Below are positions 8,576-17,223 of a stretch of DNA of 64,000 nucleotides, in pieces. Each line of letters opens with the position of its first letter. Positions within the stretch are counted from its first letter, which is position 1. Below the pieces are notes generated by a model that saw only the letters and a list, made by a program, of their open reading frames with translations, searched no databases and was not told where the DNA came from. This DNA is from Cytophagales bacterium (lineage in GTDB: Bacteria > Bacteroidota > Bacteroidia > Cytophagales > Microscillaceae): the NCBI GenBank assembly GCA_013298075.1, contig JAAFJG010000001.1, forward strand, positions 1-64,000. The letters are read 5' to 3'. The position numbers and the translations under genes were made by a program.

Positions 8576-9622
8576 ATGAAAAAGATAAAACTATTGTTGT
8601 TATGTATTTTTGCAACCAGCATCATATATGCACAAACTACTAAAAAAACGACTATTACACCTAAAAAACCATCAGTTGTAGCCAAAAACAATATGGCTGC
8701 TGCCAAAAATAATGGTTTTAAAATAGAATCGAAAGTTTCTGAACCTATCAAAAAAGAAATTGTTAAAAAACCTATTTGGAATATGATTGCTTTGAGATTG
8801 ATTACTTATCATCAAATTTTATTGGAAAATGCCAAAAAAGAAATGAAAGTAAATACAGAAAATTTAACAAGTTTGAGACAACAACATTATCAATATAGAG
8901 TTTTTTTGACGGCAAAACAATGGGAAGGAAAAAATTTATACCACGATTTTGGTTGGGCTGATAAAGAAAAAAATGATGAAGATAATACTTGTGTGAACGG
9001 TTGGTGTCAAGTAATGGCAGGAACAGGCCTCGAGACTTTTAAAGATTTGGTCGAAGAACCTATCAAATTAAGAGAAGGAACTATCAACATCGAAAAAAGA
9101 AAAGCAAAACCAAATCTTTGGCAAAGAAAACCAAAATATTTGCACGTAGCACAAATTTTGAAACGAGCAGAAGAATTTGGCTTTACAAAAATTGATTTAG
9201 ATATGACGCAAAGAGGCGATTTTGCTATTCAATATTATCGTAAAAAAAGAGGAAATATTGATTCTTATACCGCACAACACATCAGTATTGTGGATAAAAT
9301 CATAATGAATGATAATAATAGTGAAAATTTTGAGTTGAGAGATTGGCACGAGGGCGTAGAAGACGAACCTTTTATTTATAGAACAGGTTATAACAAACCA
9401 AGCAGCCATAATAATTTGTTTAGACCCGAAAATGTATATTATGGTTTTCAAAATGAACTCGGAAAAGAAAGAAAATTAGCAGGAAAAAATCCAAATGTAT
9501 CACAAGGCTATGCTTATTTTGGTGAAAATGTGGATAAGGCAAAAAATATTATAGAAAGTATCAATGCTTTGAGAGGTCAAATTTATATGTTGGAACAAAT
9601 TCAAAAAAATTATAAATTTTAA
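8576..9622 (+). CDS. Secreted protein of unknown function with possible CHAP/NlpC-like Cys-His core
   Basis: A 348-residue protein with a signal peptide (residues 1-19, cleavage before Gln-Thr-Thr). A Lys/Thr-rich linker (20-65) follows, then a folded region. The region from 125 to 245 has Cys139 and Cys144 (C-V-N-G-W-C), then R-G-D-F-A-I-Q-Y-Y (213-221) and Q-H-I-S-I-V-D (234-240). The order Cys, then Gly-Asp-hydrophobic strand, then His-hydrophobic strand resembles the core of CHAP and NlpC/P60 amidases. That resemblance is an inference from motif order only. A C-terminal segment (290-348) ends in a coiled-coil-like helix. No neighbour suggests a role. It has its own promoter at 8465-8495. 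Confidence 0.7.
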   Translation: MKKIKLLLLCIFATSIIYAQTTKKTTITPKKPSVVAKNNMAAAKNNGFKIESKVSEPIKKEIVKKPIWNMIALRLITYHQILLENAKKEMKVNTENLTSLRQQHYQYRVFLTAKQWEGKNLYHDFGWADKEKNDEDNTCVNGWCQVMAGTGLETFKDLVEEPIKLREGTINIEKRKAKPNLWQRKPKYLHVAQILKRAEEFGFTKIDLDMTQRGDFAIQYYRKKRGNIDSYTAQHISIVDKIIMNDNNSENFELRDWHEGVEDEPFIYRTGYNKPSSHNNLFRPENVYYGFQNELGKERKLAGKNPNVSQGYAYFGENVDKAKNIIESINALRGQIYMLEQIQKNYKF

Positions 9623-9738
9623 TTTTTGGTGTGTCTATTCTAAAATTAAAATAGACAACATCAACCTAAAAATAGATAAAATTTTGAAAAATATGATAAA
9701 AAAATGCAAATAAATTAGATTAAATATTTTTTTTTATT

Positions 9739-9746
9739 TAACTTTG
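9739..9746 (+). promoter_or_regulatory. Putative -7 element for the 7TMR-DISM kinase gene
   Basis: TAACTTTG fits TAnnTTTG and lies 20 bp before the ATG at 9767, implying a very short leader. No -33 TTG is found at the expected distance. Confidence 0.5.
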
Positions 9747-9766
9747 CTTGCACAAATATTACTATT

Positions 9767-12700
9767 ATGAAAATTTTTATCTGTTTTTTTATTTTTTTAG
9801 TATTCTATCAAACCTTAAAAGCAAACGATACGATTGTCTTACATCATACCAAAAAAGAGTATGAAATAGGACAACAAATGCAGTATTTAGAAGATAAAAC
9901 GAATCAACTTACTTTTAATCAATTATTGACAGATAAATATATTACGAAATTTAAACCCTTAAATCAACAAAAATATACTTCTTCTACTCCTAATTCGGGG
10001 GCGGTTTGGTTTAAATTTATTCTTAAAAATAATAGCAGTGATGGCTTAAATTTTGTTTTAAATTTTATTAAAACTAGTATTTATGAAGCTGATTTATATT
10101 TTATAGATAGGCAAAATCTTATCAATCATCTCAAAACAGGTATTCGTTTTCCACTCGAAAAACGTGCTTATAAGAGTCTGTCGCCTGCTTTTCGTATTGA
10201 ATTATTGCCACAGGAAACAAAAATATATTATTTACGAATTTATAGTGTCTCTTTTCATCATATTATTCCAAATTTGATAGAAGAAGAACATTTTGAAGAA
10301 ATTTCTCATGATAAATTTGCTTTTTGGGGTTTATTTTATGGGCTTGTTTTTTTTATGTTTTGTTTTAATATCGTTTTATATATATTTTATAGAGAAAAAA
10401 AGATACTATATTTTGTAATTCATTGCTTTTTTATGGCAATTTTTACCAGTAGCATTGATGGTTTTTTATTTGTATATGCCCATATATTAATTGCCTGGAC
10501 AAATGGTTTTCAAACCTTAGTAACGAGTGGCATATTTATTTGTTTTGTTTGGTTATTTATCAAAGAATCTTTACAATTACGAACAGTATCAAGGTTTGCC
10601 AATCGTTTGGTAATGTTTTTTGCTGTTTTTGCATTGACAATTACGTTTTCAGGTTTATTAGAACAATCTTGGGGTTTTTGGTTAGGAATAATGAATATTC
10701 CGCCTGCTTTTGTGTTATTATTATATATTTCTTATTTGATTTATAAAAAAAATATCAGTCATGGCTATTCGCTGTTGGGAGTTTTATGGGCTTTTTTAAT
10801 TTTAGGAAGTTTAAATATTTTATCTTTGTTAAATATTTTACCTTTAAATATCTTTACAAGATGGAATTTTCATATCGCTTTTGTGATTGAAATTATTATT
10901 TTAACGATTGGATTTATTTATGATTTTCGTAAGTTACAATTACGATTTATCAAAAATGAAAAAGAAAAACATTCTAAAATAAATAATAGAAATACTGATT
11001 TAGAGCAAAAAATTTCTGCAAGTGATAAAGTATTAGAAATGAAAACTCAACAATTAGAAAGTATTCTAGAAAGTAGCCCTGATTATATTTATTCTTTTGA
11101 CAAAGATTTGAATTTATTAACTGCCAATAGTGCTGCTTTGGAAAGAATGAAAACATACGGATATTCTTTTGTATTGGGCGTAAATCTCAAAAAAATATTT
11201 CCTAAACAAATATATAATTTTCTAGAACCTTTATTGATTGAAACTCTCAACACTAAAAAAACAATCGTCAAAGAAACACAAGGTAGAAAAACACAAAATA
11301 AACGTGCAAATTCTTATGTGATGACTTTTAATCCTATTTTTTCTAAAACAAATGAAGTTATAGGCGTTTCATTATTTATCAGAGATATTTCTGAAGAAGT
11401 CAAAATGAAAAAAAAATTGATAGATAATGAAAATTTTTTATTGACAATTTTTGATGGCGCTCCTGATGCTTTATTTCTTATCGATAAAGATGATCTTTCG
11501 ATTCAAAGATGCAATGCAACGGCTATGAAAATGTTCGAATTTGAAACCCTAGATATTTTATCAGCCTTCGAAAATAATATTCCCTTCAGTAAAGAAAAAT
11601 TAAAAGAAATCTCTCAAATTATTATCAAACAAAAAGAATGGGCAACCGAAATGAGGTATATCAATAGAAGCGGTCATAATTTTTGGGGAGAAATTAAATG
11701 TTCTCATTTGATAATTCAAAAAGAAGCGTATTTATTGGTCAGAATTACAGATATTGACCATCGTAAAAAAGCAGAAGAACACGTAAAATATTTGAATAGA
11801 CAAATGAAAGCAATTTTAGAAAATGCTAATGACCCTATTTTTGCGATTGACACTAATTATAGATACACTGTTTTTAATGAAATTCATAAAGAAAGAATGA
11901 AATATGTTTATGGTAAATCTATTAAATTGGGGGATAGTATTCTTGAACATTTGAACATAGAAGAAGATGAATTACAATTTAAAATGGATGTCGATAAGGC
12001 TATGTTAGGTCAACAATTTTTTGCGGAAAGATGTTATGGAGATAATAAAACCAGAAATAGAATTTTTGAAGCTACTTATAATCCTATCAAAAATGAAAAT
12101 AATGAGATAACAGGCGTAGCCATTTTTGCTCGAGAAATTACGCAAAGAAAAAAACAAGAAGCAATTATTATCCAAAAAGAAACCAATTTAAGAGCAATTT
12201 TAGAAACCAATGATTTTGCTATTTGGATGGTGAACATGGATTTGAATTTGATAGATTTTAATAAATCATTTGCACACTTTTTTAAATTTTTTTATGATAT
12301 TGATGTAAAAATTGGTAATAATTTTTTTACAAAAGAGTTAAAAGAAAATTATACAAAAGAAACTTCTGAAAGAATGGCATATATTTTAGCAGGAAATATA
12401 GGAGATTATACAGATACATATATCTTAAAAGAACGAAAATATATTTTTAATTTAAAAGGATTTCCTATTTTTGAAAACGGTAAAATTGTGGGCGCAGTTT
12501 GTTTTTCTCAAAATATAACTCAAATCAAAAAAAATGAGGTAATGTTAAAAAAGAAAAATAAAGCACTCAAAAAAGTAAATAATGAATTAGATAAATTTGT
12601 ATATAGTGCCTCACACGACTTGAGAGCGCCCCTTTCTTCTATTTTAGGACTGATTAGTCTGTTAAATTCGGATAGCTCTGAAGAAGAAAAACAAATGTAT

Positions 12701-13267
12701 TATAATTTAATGAAAAAAAGTATCAAAAAATTAGATGATTTTATTCAGCAAATTGTTCATTATTCTCGAAATGCAAGAATAGGCGTTATTCCCGAAAAAA
12801 TTGATTTGAACGAACTCATCGATTATAGCATTGAAAATTTGCAATATATGACCAATAGCCAAAAAATAAAAACTCATATAGATAATAATCCACAAATTGA
12901 TGTCGTTACGGATAAATTTAGGTTAGGAGTTATTCTCAATAATCTGATTTCGAATGCATTCAGATATGCGGATATGAGGAAAGAACAACCTTTTATTAAC
13001 ATAACTATCGAGGCGAATGAAACAAATATCAAACTTAAAATAGAGGATAATGGACAAGGAATAGACGAAAAATATTTACCAAAAATATTTGATATGTTTT
13101 ATAGAGCAAACGAAACAAATACAGGTTCTGGATTGGGTTTGTATATTCTAAAAGAAACATTAAGCATATTAAAAGGAACTATTAAAGTAGATTCTAAGTA
13201 TGGTTTCGGAACAACTTTTGAAATCAATATTCCAAATCTTTTAAATCATAAAAAAGAGCAAAATTAA
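9767..13267 (+). CDS. 7TMR-DISM multi-PAS sensor histidine kinase
   Basis: A 1166-residue membrane sensor. After a signal peptide (1-19) comes an extracellular 7TMR-DISMED2-like carbohydrate-binding-type domain (about 40-175). A seven-helix 7TMR-DISM membrane region (about 185-400) and a short coiled coil follow. Four PAS domains come next (about 425-545, 548-670, 675-805, 808-935), then HisKA and an HATPase with D-N-G-Q-G-I and G-S-G-L-G-L-Y boxes. The phospho-acceptor is His950 in S-A-S-H-D-L-R-A-P. It should sense an external ligand plus cytoplasmic cues and pass phosphate to a separate response regulator. It has no receiver domain and none is encoded nearby, so it is an orphan kinase. An AAGATT-rich repeat starts right after its stop codon. 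Confidence 0.92.
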   Translation: MKIFICFFIFLVFYQTLKANDTIVLHHTKKEYEIGQQMQYLEDKTNQLTFNQLLTDKYITKFKPLNQQKYTSSTPNSGAVWFKFILKNNSSDGLNFVLNFIKTSIYEADLYFIDRQNLINHLKTGIRFPLEKRAYKSLSPAFRIELLPQETKIYYLRIYSVSFHHIIPNLIEEEHFEEISHDKFAFWGLFYGLVFFMFCFNIVLYIFYREKKILYFVIHCFFMAIFTSSIDGFLFVYAHILIAWTNGFQTLVTSGIFICFVWLFIKESLQLRTVSRFANRLVMFFAVFALTITFSGLLEQSWGFWLGIMNIPPAFVLLLYISYLIYKKNISHGYSLLGVLWAFLILGSLNILSLLNILPLNIFTRWNFHIAFVIEIIILTIGFIYDFRKLQLRFIKNEKEKHSKINNRNTDLEQKISASDKVLEMKTQQLESILESSPDYIYSFDKDLNLLTANSAALERMKTYGYSFVLGVNLKKIFPKQIYNFLEPLLIETLNTKKTIVKETQGRKTQNKRANSYVMTFNPIFSKTNEVIGVSLFIRDISEEVKMKKKLIDNENFLLTIFDGAPDALFLIDKDDLSIQRCNATAMKMFEFETLDILSAFENNIPFSKEKLKEISQIIIKQKEWATEMRYINRSGHNFWGEIKCSHLIIQKEAYLLVRITDIDHRKKAEEHVKYLNRQMKAILENANDPIFAIDTNYRYTVFNEIHKERMKYVYGKSIKLGDSILEHLNIEEDELQFKMDVDKAMLGQQFFAERCYGDNKTRNRIFEATYNPIKNENNEITGVAIFAREITQRKKQEAIIIQKETNLRAILETNDFAIWMVNMDLNLIDFNKSFAHFFKFFYDIDVKIGNNFFTKELKENYTKETSERMAYILAGNIGDYTDTYILKERKYIFNLKGFPIFENGKIVGAVCFSQNITQIKKNEVMLKKKNKALKKVNNELDKFVYSASHDLRAPLSSILGLISLLNSDSSEEEKQMYYNLMKKSIKKLDDFIQQIVHYSRNARIGVIPEKIDLNELIDYSIENLQYMTNSQKIKTHIDNNPQIDVVTDKFRLGVILNNLISNAFRYADMRKEQPFINITIEANETNIKLKIEDNGQGIDEKYLPKIFDMFYRANETNTGSGLGLYILKETLSILKGTIKVDSKYGFGTTFEINIPNLLNHKKEQN

Positions 13268-13350
13268 ACCAAGATTTATATGATTTTGATGATTTACAAG
13301 ATTGATTTACTTGATTTTCAATGATTTATATCTTAAAAAAACATACAACT
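13268..13350. repeat. AAGATT-rich dispersed repeat, copy A
   Basis: It begins at the stop codon of the kinase gene and aligns over about 80 bp with 48069-48150. Shared blocks are GTGATTT/ATGATTT, AAGATTGATT(T/A)ACTTGATT and ATCTT..AAAAAAA. Both copies start directly after the stop of a plus-strand gene. Confidence 0.65.
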
Positions 13351-13405
13351 AATTACTTTTGAGTATAAATAAATCAATAAAAAAAGAAAAAACAATCTAA
13401 AAACT

Positions 13406-14095
13406 ATGCACAAATATTATTATATCAAAAATGAAGAAATGTATTTTCCACCTGTGAATACAGCAGATAGACAAGGAATTGTGGCTATTGGGGGAGATTT
13501 ATCGATAGAACGAATTTTATTGGCATATAATTCAGGAATTTTTCCTTGGTTTTCGGAGGGAGAACCAATCTTATGGTGGTCGCCTAATCCTCGTTTTGTG
13601 TTATATCCTCAAAATATCAAAATTTCTAAAAGTATGAAACCAATTTTGAAAAATAATAAATTCAAAATTACTTTTGATACTGATTTTAGAACGGTCATTT
13701 CTCATTGTCAAAATACATTTAGAGAAGGACAAATTGGCACTTGGTTGAGCGATGAAATGTTAGAAAAATATTGTGAATTGCATCAATTAGGTTTTGCTCA
13801 CTCAGTAGAAGTTTGGCAAGATAATATAATTGTGGGCGGTTTGTATGGTTTGGCGTTAGGAAGTTGTTTTTTTGGGGAATCTATGTTTGCGCACGTGAGC
13901 AATGCGTCTAAGGCTGGTTTTATTACTTTGGTGCAAAAATTAGTAGAAAAAAAATTTGAAATCATTGATTGTCAAGTACATACAGAACATTTAGAAAGTT
14001 TGGGAGCAGAAGGAATTATGAGAAATAAATTTATCAATCAATTACAAAAATGTTTAGAAAAACCAACATTGAAAGGAAATTTTTTGAATGAATAA
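13406..14095 (+). CDS. aat: Leucyl/phenylalanyl-tRNA--protein transferase
   Basis: The 229-residue protein transfers Leu or Phe from aminoacyl-tRNA to N-terminal Arg or Lys of target proteins. This creates an N-degron for ClpS/ClpAP. It shows the family signatures G-G-D-L-S-x-E-R-I-L-L-A-Y, then S-G-I-F-P-W-F (residues about 28-48) and W-W-S-P-N-P-R (about 58-64). G-L-Y-G-L-A-L-G-x-x-F-F-G-E-S-M-F lies around 150-166, and D-C-Q-V-H-T-x-H-L-x-S-L-G-A around 190-205. The length is normal for the family. It converges on the thioredoxin-like gene with only 22 bp between the stops. Confidence 0.96.
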   Translation: MHKYYYIKNEEMYFPPVNTADRQGIVAIGGDLSIERILLAYNSGIFPWFSEGEPILWWSPNPRFVLYPQNIKISKSMKPILKNNKFKITFDTDFRTVISHCQNTFREGQIGTWLSDEMLEKYCELHQLGFAHSVEVWQDNIIVGGLYGLALGSCFFGESMFAHVSNASKAGFITLVQKLVEKKFEIIDCQVHTEHLESLGAEGIMRNKFINQLQKCLEKPTLKGNFLNE

Positions 14096-14117
14096 GTAAA
14101 TAATATTTTTTTCTTTT

Positions 14118-14714
14118 TTATTCTAATTCATCAGAAGGCAAAATACAGCCATAAGATTTTTCTGCGATAGGAGAAAAATAAGGTAATTTTTTGTTTTGGA
14201 TAATATTTTCTAACGCAATTCGGGCAAATTCTGTATTTTTATCAGTGCAATATCTCGAAATATTATAATTTCCTTTGTAATAAATTTTTTGATTTTTATC
14301 CAAAATAACTGCCTGTGGTGTAGCATATACGCCACAACTATCTGCCAATTTTCCATCCCAATCTATCATATAATCTATTTCTAAACTACATTTTAGATTT
14401 TTTTTATCTTGCTTATATTTTTTATCGGTTTGTAAAACGGCAATAAAATTCACTTCATTTTTATATTTTTTAATCAAAGAAGTTAAATGTTCGAGATTGA
14501 ATCGGGAGCAAGGACAATCAGGATTATAAAAATGTAATAAAGTACTTTTATTATTTTTAGGTAAATTTTGCCAAGTAATTTTTTCACCTTTTTTGACTGC
14601 TAAATGATTTTTAGGAATAGGCGTAGGAAGTCTATATTGCCATTCTTGATACCAAAAAATAGCTATAATACCTGAAAACAAACAAAATATAAGTAAAAAA
14701 ACAAACTTTTGCAT
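14118..14714 (-). CDS. Membrane-anchored thioredoxin-fold protein (AhpC/TSA-like)
   Basis: The 198-residue protein has an N-terminal membrane anchor (residues about 5-21) and a periplasmic thioredoxin-like domain. The region Y-N-P-D-C-P-C-S-R-F-N (63-73) carries Cys67 and Cys69 as a C-P-C pair. This sits where thioredoxins have C-x-x-C, and several Bacteroidota redoxin-like families show the same C-x-C. A downstream Y-A-T-P-Q-A-V-I-L-D segment supplies the cis-proline loop. It probably handles thiol redox chemistry in the periplasm. No partner is nearby, and the substrate is unknown. Confidence 0.75.
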   Translation of the reverse strand: MQKFVFLLIFCLFSGIIAIFWYQEWQYRLPTPIPKNHLAVKKGEKITWQNLPKNNKSTLLHFYNPDCPCSRFNLEHLTSLIKKYKNEVNFIAVLQTDKKYKQDKKNLKCSLEIDYMIDWDGKLADSCGVYATPQAVILDKNQKIYYKGNYNISRYCTDKNTEFARIALENIIQNKKLPYFSPIAEKSYGCILPSDELE

Positions 14715-14872
14715 TTTATTTTAATCTTTAAAAACATAAAATATCACCAAAAAATAATCATCAAAATTAGTAACAAATCAACAATAAAAATGTATTATTT
14801 TCGCTATGATATACTTACAGCAAATTTAATATAAATAAATCAAAAATATAAAGAAAAGTAAAAAAAAATTAT

Positions 14873-14880
14873 TATTTTTG
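14873..14880 (+). promoter_or_regulatory. Putative -7 element
   Basis: TATTTTTG matches TAnnTTTG, 38 bp before the ATG at 14919. No clear -33 partner was found. Confidence 0.45.
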
Positions 14881-14918
14881 CAGAATAAAACTACTTTTCT
14901 TATAAAAATCCTAAAAAA

Positions 14919-15653
14919 ATGAAAAAAACGTTTATTTTATACTATCTATTTTTATTGACACAAACTTTATTTTCTCAAAACAGTCTTACTTTTAGAGAAA
15001 AAAAAATCAATCGTCAACAATTAATTTTTGGAACACTTAGCATTGGTTATGCAAATACAAATCTAATGAAATATAGAAATTGGGCAAAACAAGTCAATTT
15101 ACAGTCAGTAGAAGCCAGTGAAGATTATTTAACTTTTGGTGCAGAAATTGGTGCATTATTCGATGGACATCATTTTCAATTTGAGTTTATGACTTCAGGG
15201 CGCACTTTAAAATCTATTTCTCCTAACTTAACTCAATTTGGTTTGAGATATGGACAAATTATTCATAGTTATAAAAGAATTGATTTTGTTGCTTCGGGAG
15301 GTTTAGGTTATTGTGGTTATGCGATACGTTTTGCAGGTAATCCTCCACCCTATTTGGCTGCTTTACCATATAATCCTGTCAATGCTTATGCTCAACAAAG
15401 TTCTTTCTTGTTTTCTCCTGAGATAGCTATGTTTGTAAGACCTGCCAGTGAAGGTAACTTTTTCTTTGCTTTGAGAGTTGGTTATAACATTGATATAGCA
15501 AGAAGTGTGTGGAAATATGGAACAGACGTGCGAGTAAGAAGTAGCAGAAATGGCTCAAGTACACGATTTATAGGGCAAGAAGTGAGTGGTATTCCAAGTG
15601 GAATAATGCAACAATTTTTATATACAAAATTATCATTTGGATTTGCATTTTAG
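14919..15653 (+). CDS. Putative outer-membrane beta-barrel protein
   Basis: A 244-residue protein with a signal peptide (1-19, ending Leu-Phe-Ser-Gln). The mature part alternates hydrophobic and polar residues in roughly 10-residue strands, for example L-I-F-G-T-L-S-I-G-Y-A and F-F-F-A-L-R-V-G-Y-N-I-D-I. It ends in Leu-Ser-Phe-Gly-Phe-Ala-Phe, a terminal aromatic typical of outer-membrane barrels recognised by BamA. No specific family was recognised. It is a single-gene unit with a large hairpin between its end and convergent prmA. Confidence 0.6.
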   Translation: MKKTFILYYLFLLTQTLFSQNSLTFREKKINRQQLIFGTLSIGYANTNLMKYRNWAKQVNLQSVEASEDYLTFGAEIGALFDGHHFQFEFMTSGRTLKSISPNLTQFGLRYGQIIHSYKRIDFVASGGLGYCGYAIRFAGNPPPYLAALPYNPVNAYAQQSSFLFSPEIAMFVRPASEGNFFFALRVGYNIDIARSVWKYGTDVRVRSSRNGSSTRFIGQEVSGIPSGIMQQFLYTKLSFGFAF

Positions 15654-15693
15654 TAATTGAAATAACACATAAAAATTGAAAATATGATAAAAA

Positions 15694-15763
15694 AAATATT
15701 TTTTGAGCTATTATAAACAAACTTTTAGGAATAATTATTTGTTTTGATGCTCAAAAAATATTT
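15694..15763. terminator. Bidirectional terminator-like long hairpin
   Basis: AAATATTTTTTGAGC (15694-15708) pairs perfectly with GCTCAAAAAATATTT (15749-15763), a 15-bp stem. The 40-nt loop itself contains AAACAAA and TTTGTTT, which can pair. It sits between two convergent genes (stops at 15653 and 15771) and can act in both directions. Confidence 0.7.
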
Positions 15764-15770
15764 CCTATTT

Positions 15771-16607
15771 CTATTTTTTACGAAGTGTCAAAGCACACCA
15801 ATCGCCATTAAAATAACATTTTTTAAAATCAAGCCCAAATTCTGCTCCTTTATCTGTTAAACTTTTTTGATTTTCTGTATAAAAACCGCTCATAATCAAA
15901 AGTCCGTTTTGTTTTAAAATTTTGGCGTACATTTCCATTTCTTTATGCAAAACACTTGATTGAATATTGGCAGTCAATATATCTACCTCAGTCAAAAATC
16001 CAAAATCAGCAATCGTTCCTTTTTCTACTTTGATATGTTTACAATTATTCAATTCAGCATTTTCTCTCGCATTGATAACCGCCCATTCTTCCACATCAAA
16101 AGCAAAAATATCTTCTGCTCCTAATTTTTCAGCTAAAATTGCCAAAATCCCTGTGCCTGTTCCTGCATCAACTATTTTTTTGGGCAATGGACGATCCAAC
16201 TCTAACAAAAAATTACAAACCATAGTCGTAGTTTGGTGATGACCTGTTCCAAATGACATTTTAGGCGTAATTATAATTTCGTAAGGTAGATTTTTAGGCG
16301 TATGAAAATGAGCGATAATTCTACATTCCTTAGAAATTTCGACAGGCGAATAATCTGCTTCCCAAAGTTCATTCCAATTTTTATCTATCATTGTTTCAAA
16401 TTTATATTTTAATTTGAACAATTTAGTATATTGTTTTTGAATTTCTTTGATTTTTGTTTCATCAAAAAGGGTTTCTTCGATATAGGCTTCGATTCCTCTA
16501 TTTTCGGTTTGCAAAAAACTATCATAACCAATCTCTGATAATTCTGCTATCAGAATTTCATTGTATTCATCATCTAATTTGCTAATTTTAAGTTTTATAT
16601 AAGGCAT
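15771..16607 (-). CDS. prmA: Ribosomal protein L11 methyltransferase
   Basis: A 278-residue SAM-dependent methyltransferase that trimethylates ribosomal protein L11. The N-terminal substrate-recruiting domain spans about 1-95. The catalytic domain has M-S-F-G-T-G-H-H-Q-T-T (about 118-128), which is diagnostic of PrmA. Motif I is V-D-A-G-T-G-T-G-I-L-A-I-L-A, followed by A-F-D-V-E-x-W-A-V and by the N-I-Q-S-S-V-L segment that replaces the usual NPPY-like motif IV. The length is normal for Bacteroidota. A 12-bp hairpin (16624-16650) lies just upstream, between it and the preceding gene. Confidence 0.93.
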   Translation of the reverse strand: MPYIKLKISKLDDEYNEILIAELSEIGYDSFLQTENRGIEAYIEETLFDETKIKEIQKQYTKLFKLKYKFETMIDKNWNELWEADYSPVEISKECRIIAHFHTPKNLPYEIIITPKMSFGTGHHQTTTMVCNFLLELDRPLPKKIVDAGTGTGILAILAEKLGAEDIFAFDVEEWAVINARENAELNNCKHIKVEKGTIADFGFLTEVDILTANIQSSVLHKEMEMYAKILKQNGLLIMSGFYTENQKSLTDKGAEFGLDFKKCYFNGDWCALTLRKK

Positions 16608-16623
16608 ATTAAAAAAATTTAAT

Positions 16624-16650
16624 CCTTGGTCTGTGTGCCACAGACCAAGG
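16624..16650. terminator. Perfect 12-bp hairpin with triloop
   Basis: CCTTGGTCTGTG, loop TGC, CACAGACCAAGG. It lies 28 bp after the stop of the gene ending at 16678 and 17 bp before prmA's start. It has no long T-run, so it may work as a transcript-processing or attenuation hairpin rather than a classical terminator. Confidence 0.55.
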
Positions 16651-16677
16651 AGAAGGCTTTTGTGTATATTTATTTTA

Positions 16678-17148
16678 CTAAATCATTTGTAATTCTTCTG
16701 CAAAATCGGGCAATTCGATAGATTCCAACAACAACTCTTCCTCTAAAAAATCAGCAAAAGTATTCATATAAACCACCACATCATGTCTAACATTGTGCGA
16801 AAGATAACGTTTTTCTCTCGGCAAACGAGCCAATACATTTTTATCGCTCAATTTTTCTAAGTTTTGCAAATCGGTTGTGGTCAAACCTGCTTCCAACATT
16901 TTGGTTATCATCACGTCCATCGGCAATTTGCTAATGCCACAATATTCTGCGGTTTGTTCAGACCAATCGCCCTCGCGCGTCATCACTGCGTGTGCGTGAA
17001 TTTCGTTTTCAGACATTTGGGTTATTTCTTGCGCCAAATTTCCGCAGTTACATTGCCCCATGTGTCCCCATTGATATTTTGCACCACTATTTAATTTTTC
17101 GGCAGTTTTACGCAATGCCGTAATTAGTTTTATACTCGGAGTTGCCAT
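16678..17148 (-). CDS. Conserved small protein of unknown function
   Basis: A soluble, acidic, mostly helical protein of 156 residues. A run H-M-G-Q-C-N-C-G-N-L-A-Q (about 29-40) contains a Cys-x-Cys pair and one His, a possible metal or redox site. A further Cys and His follow (A-E-Y-C-G-I; H-N-V-R-H-D). The ATG at 17148 precedes a natural-looking start (Met-Ala-Thr-Pro-Ser-Ile); an in-frame ATG at 17184 would add twelve polar residues. The sequence looks like a conserved Bacteroidota family, but I cannot name a function. It may be co-transcribed with prmA, separated by a hairpin. Confidence 0.75.
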   Translation of the reverse strand: MATPSIKLITALRKTAEKLNSGAKYQWGHMGQCNCGNLAQEITQMSENEIHAHAVMTREGDWSEQTAEYCGISKLPMDVMITKMLEAGLTTTDLQNLEKLSDKNVLARLPREKRYLSHNVRHDVVVYMNTFADFLEEELLLESIELPDFAEELQMI

Positions 17149-17223
17149 ATTTTTATTTTCTTTTTTATGTTTTATTGATAACATAATGTTTTTTATAAAG
17201 GTTTTATTTTTTGATAAAAAATA

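Noticed and set aside
14118-14714. SCO1/SenC-type copper chaperone
   Set aside because: The Cys pair is C-P-C rather than C-x-x-x-C, and the conserved downstream His is missing.
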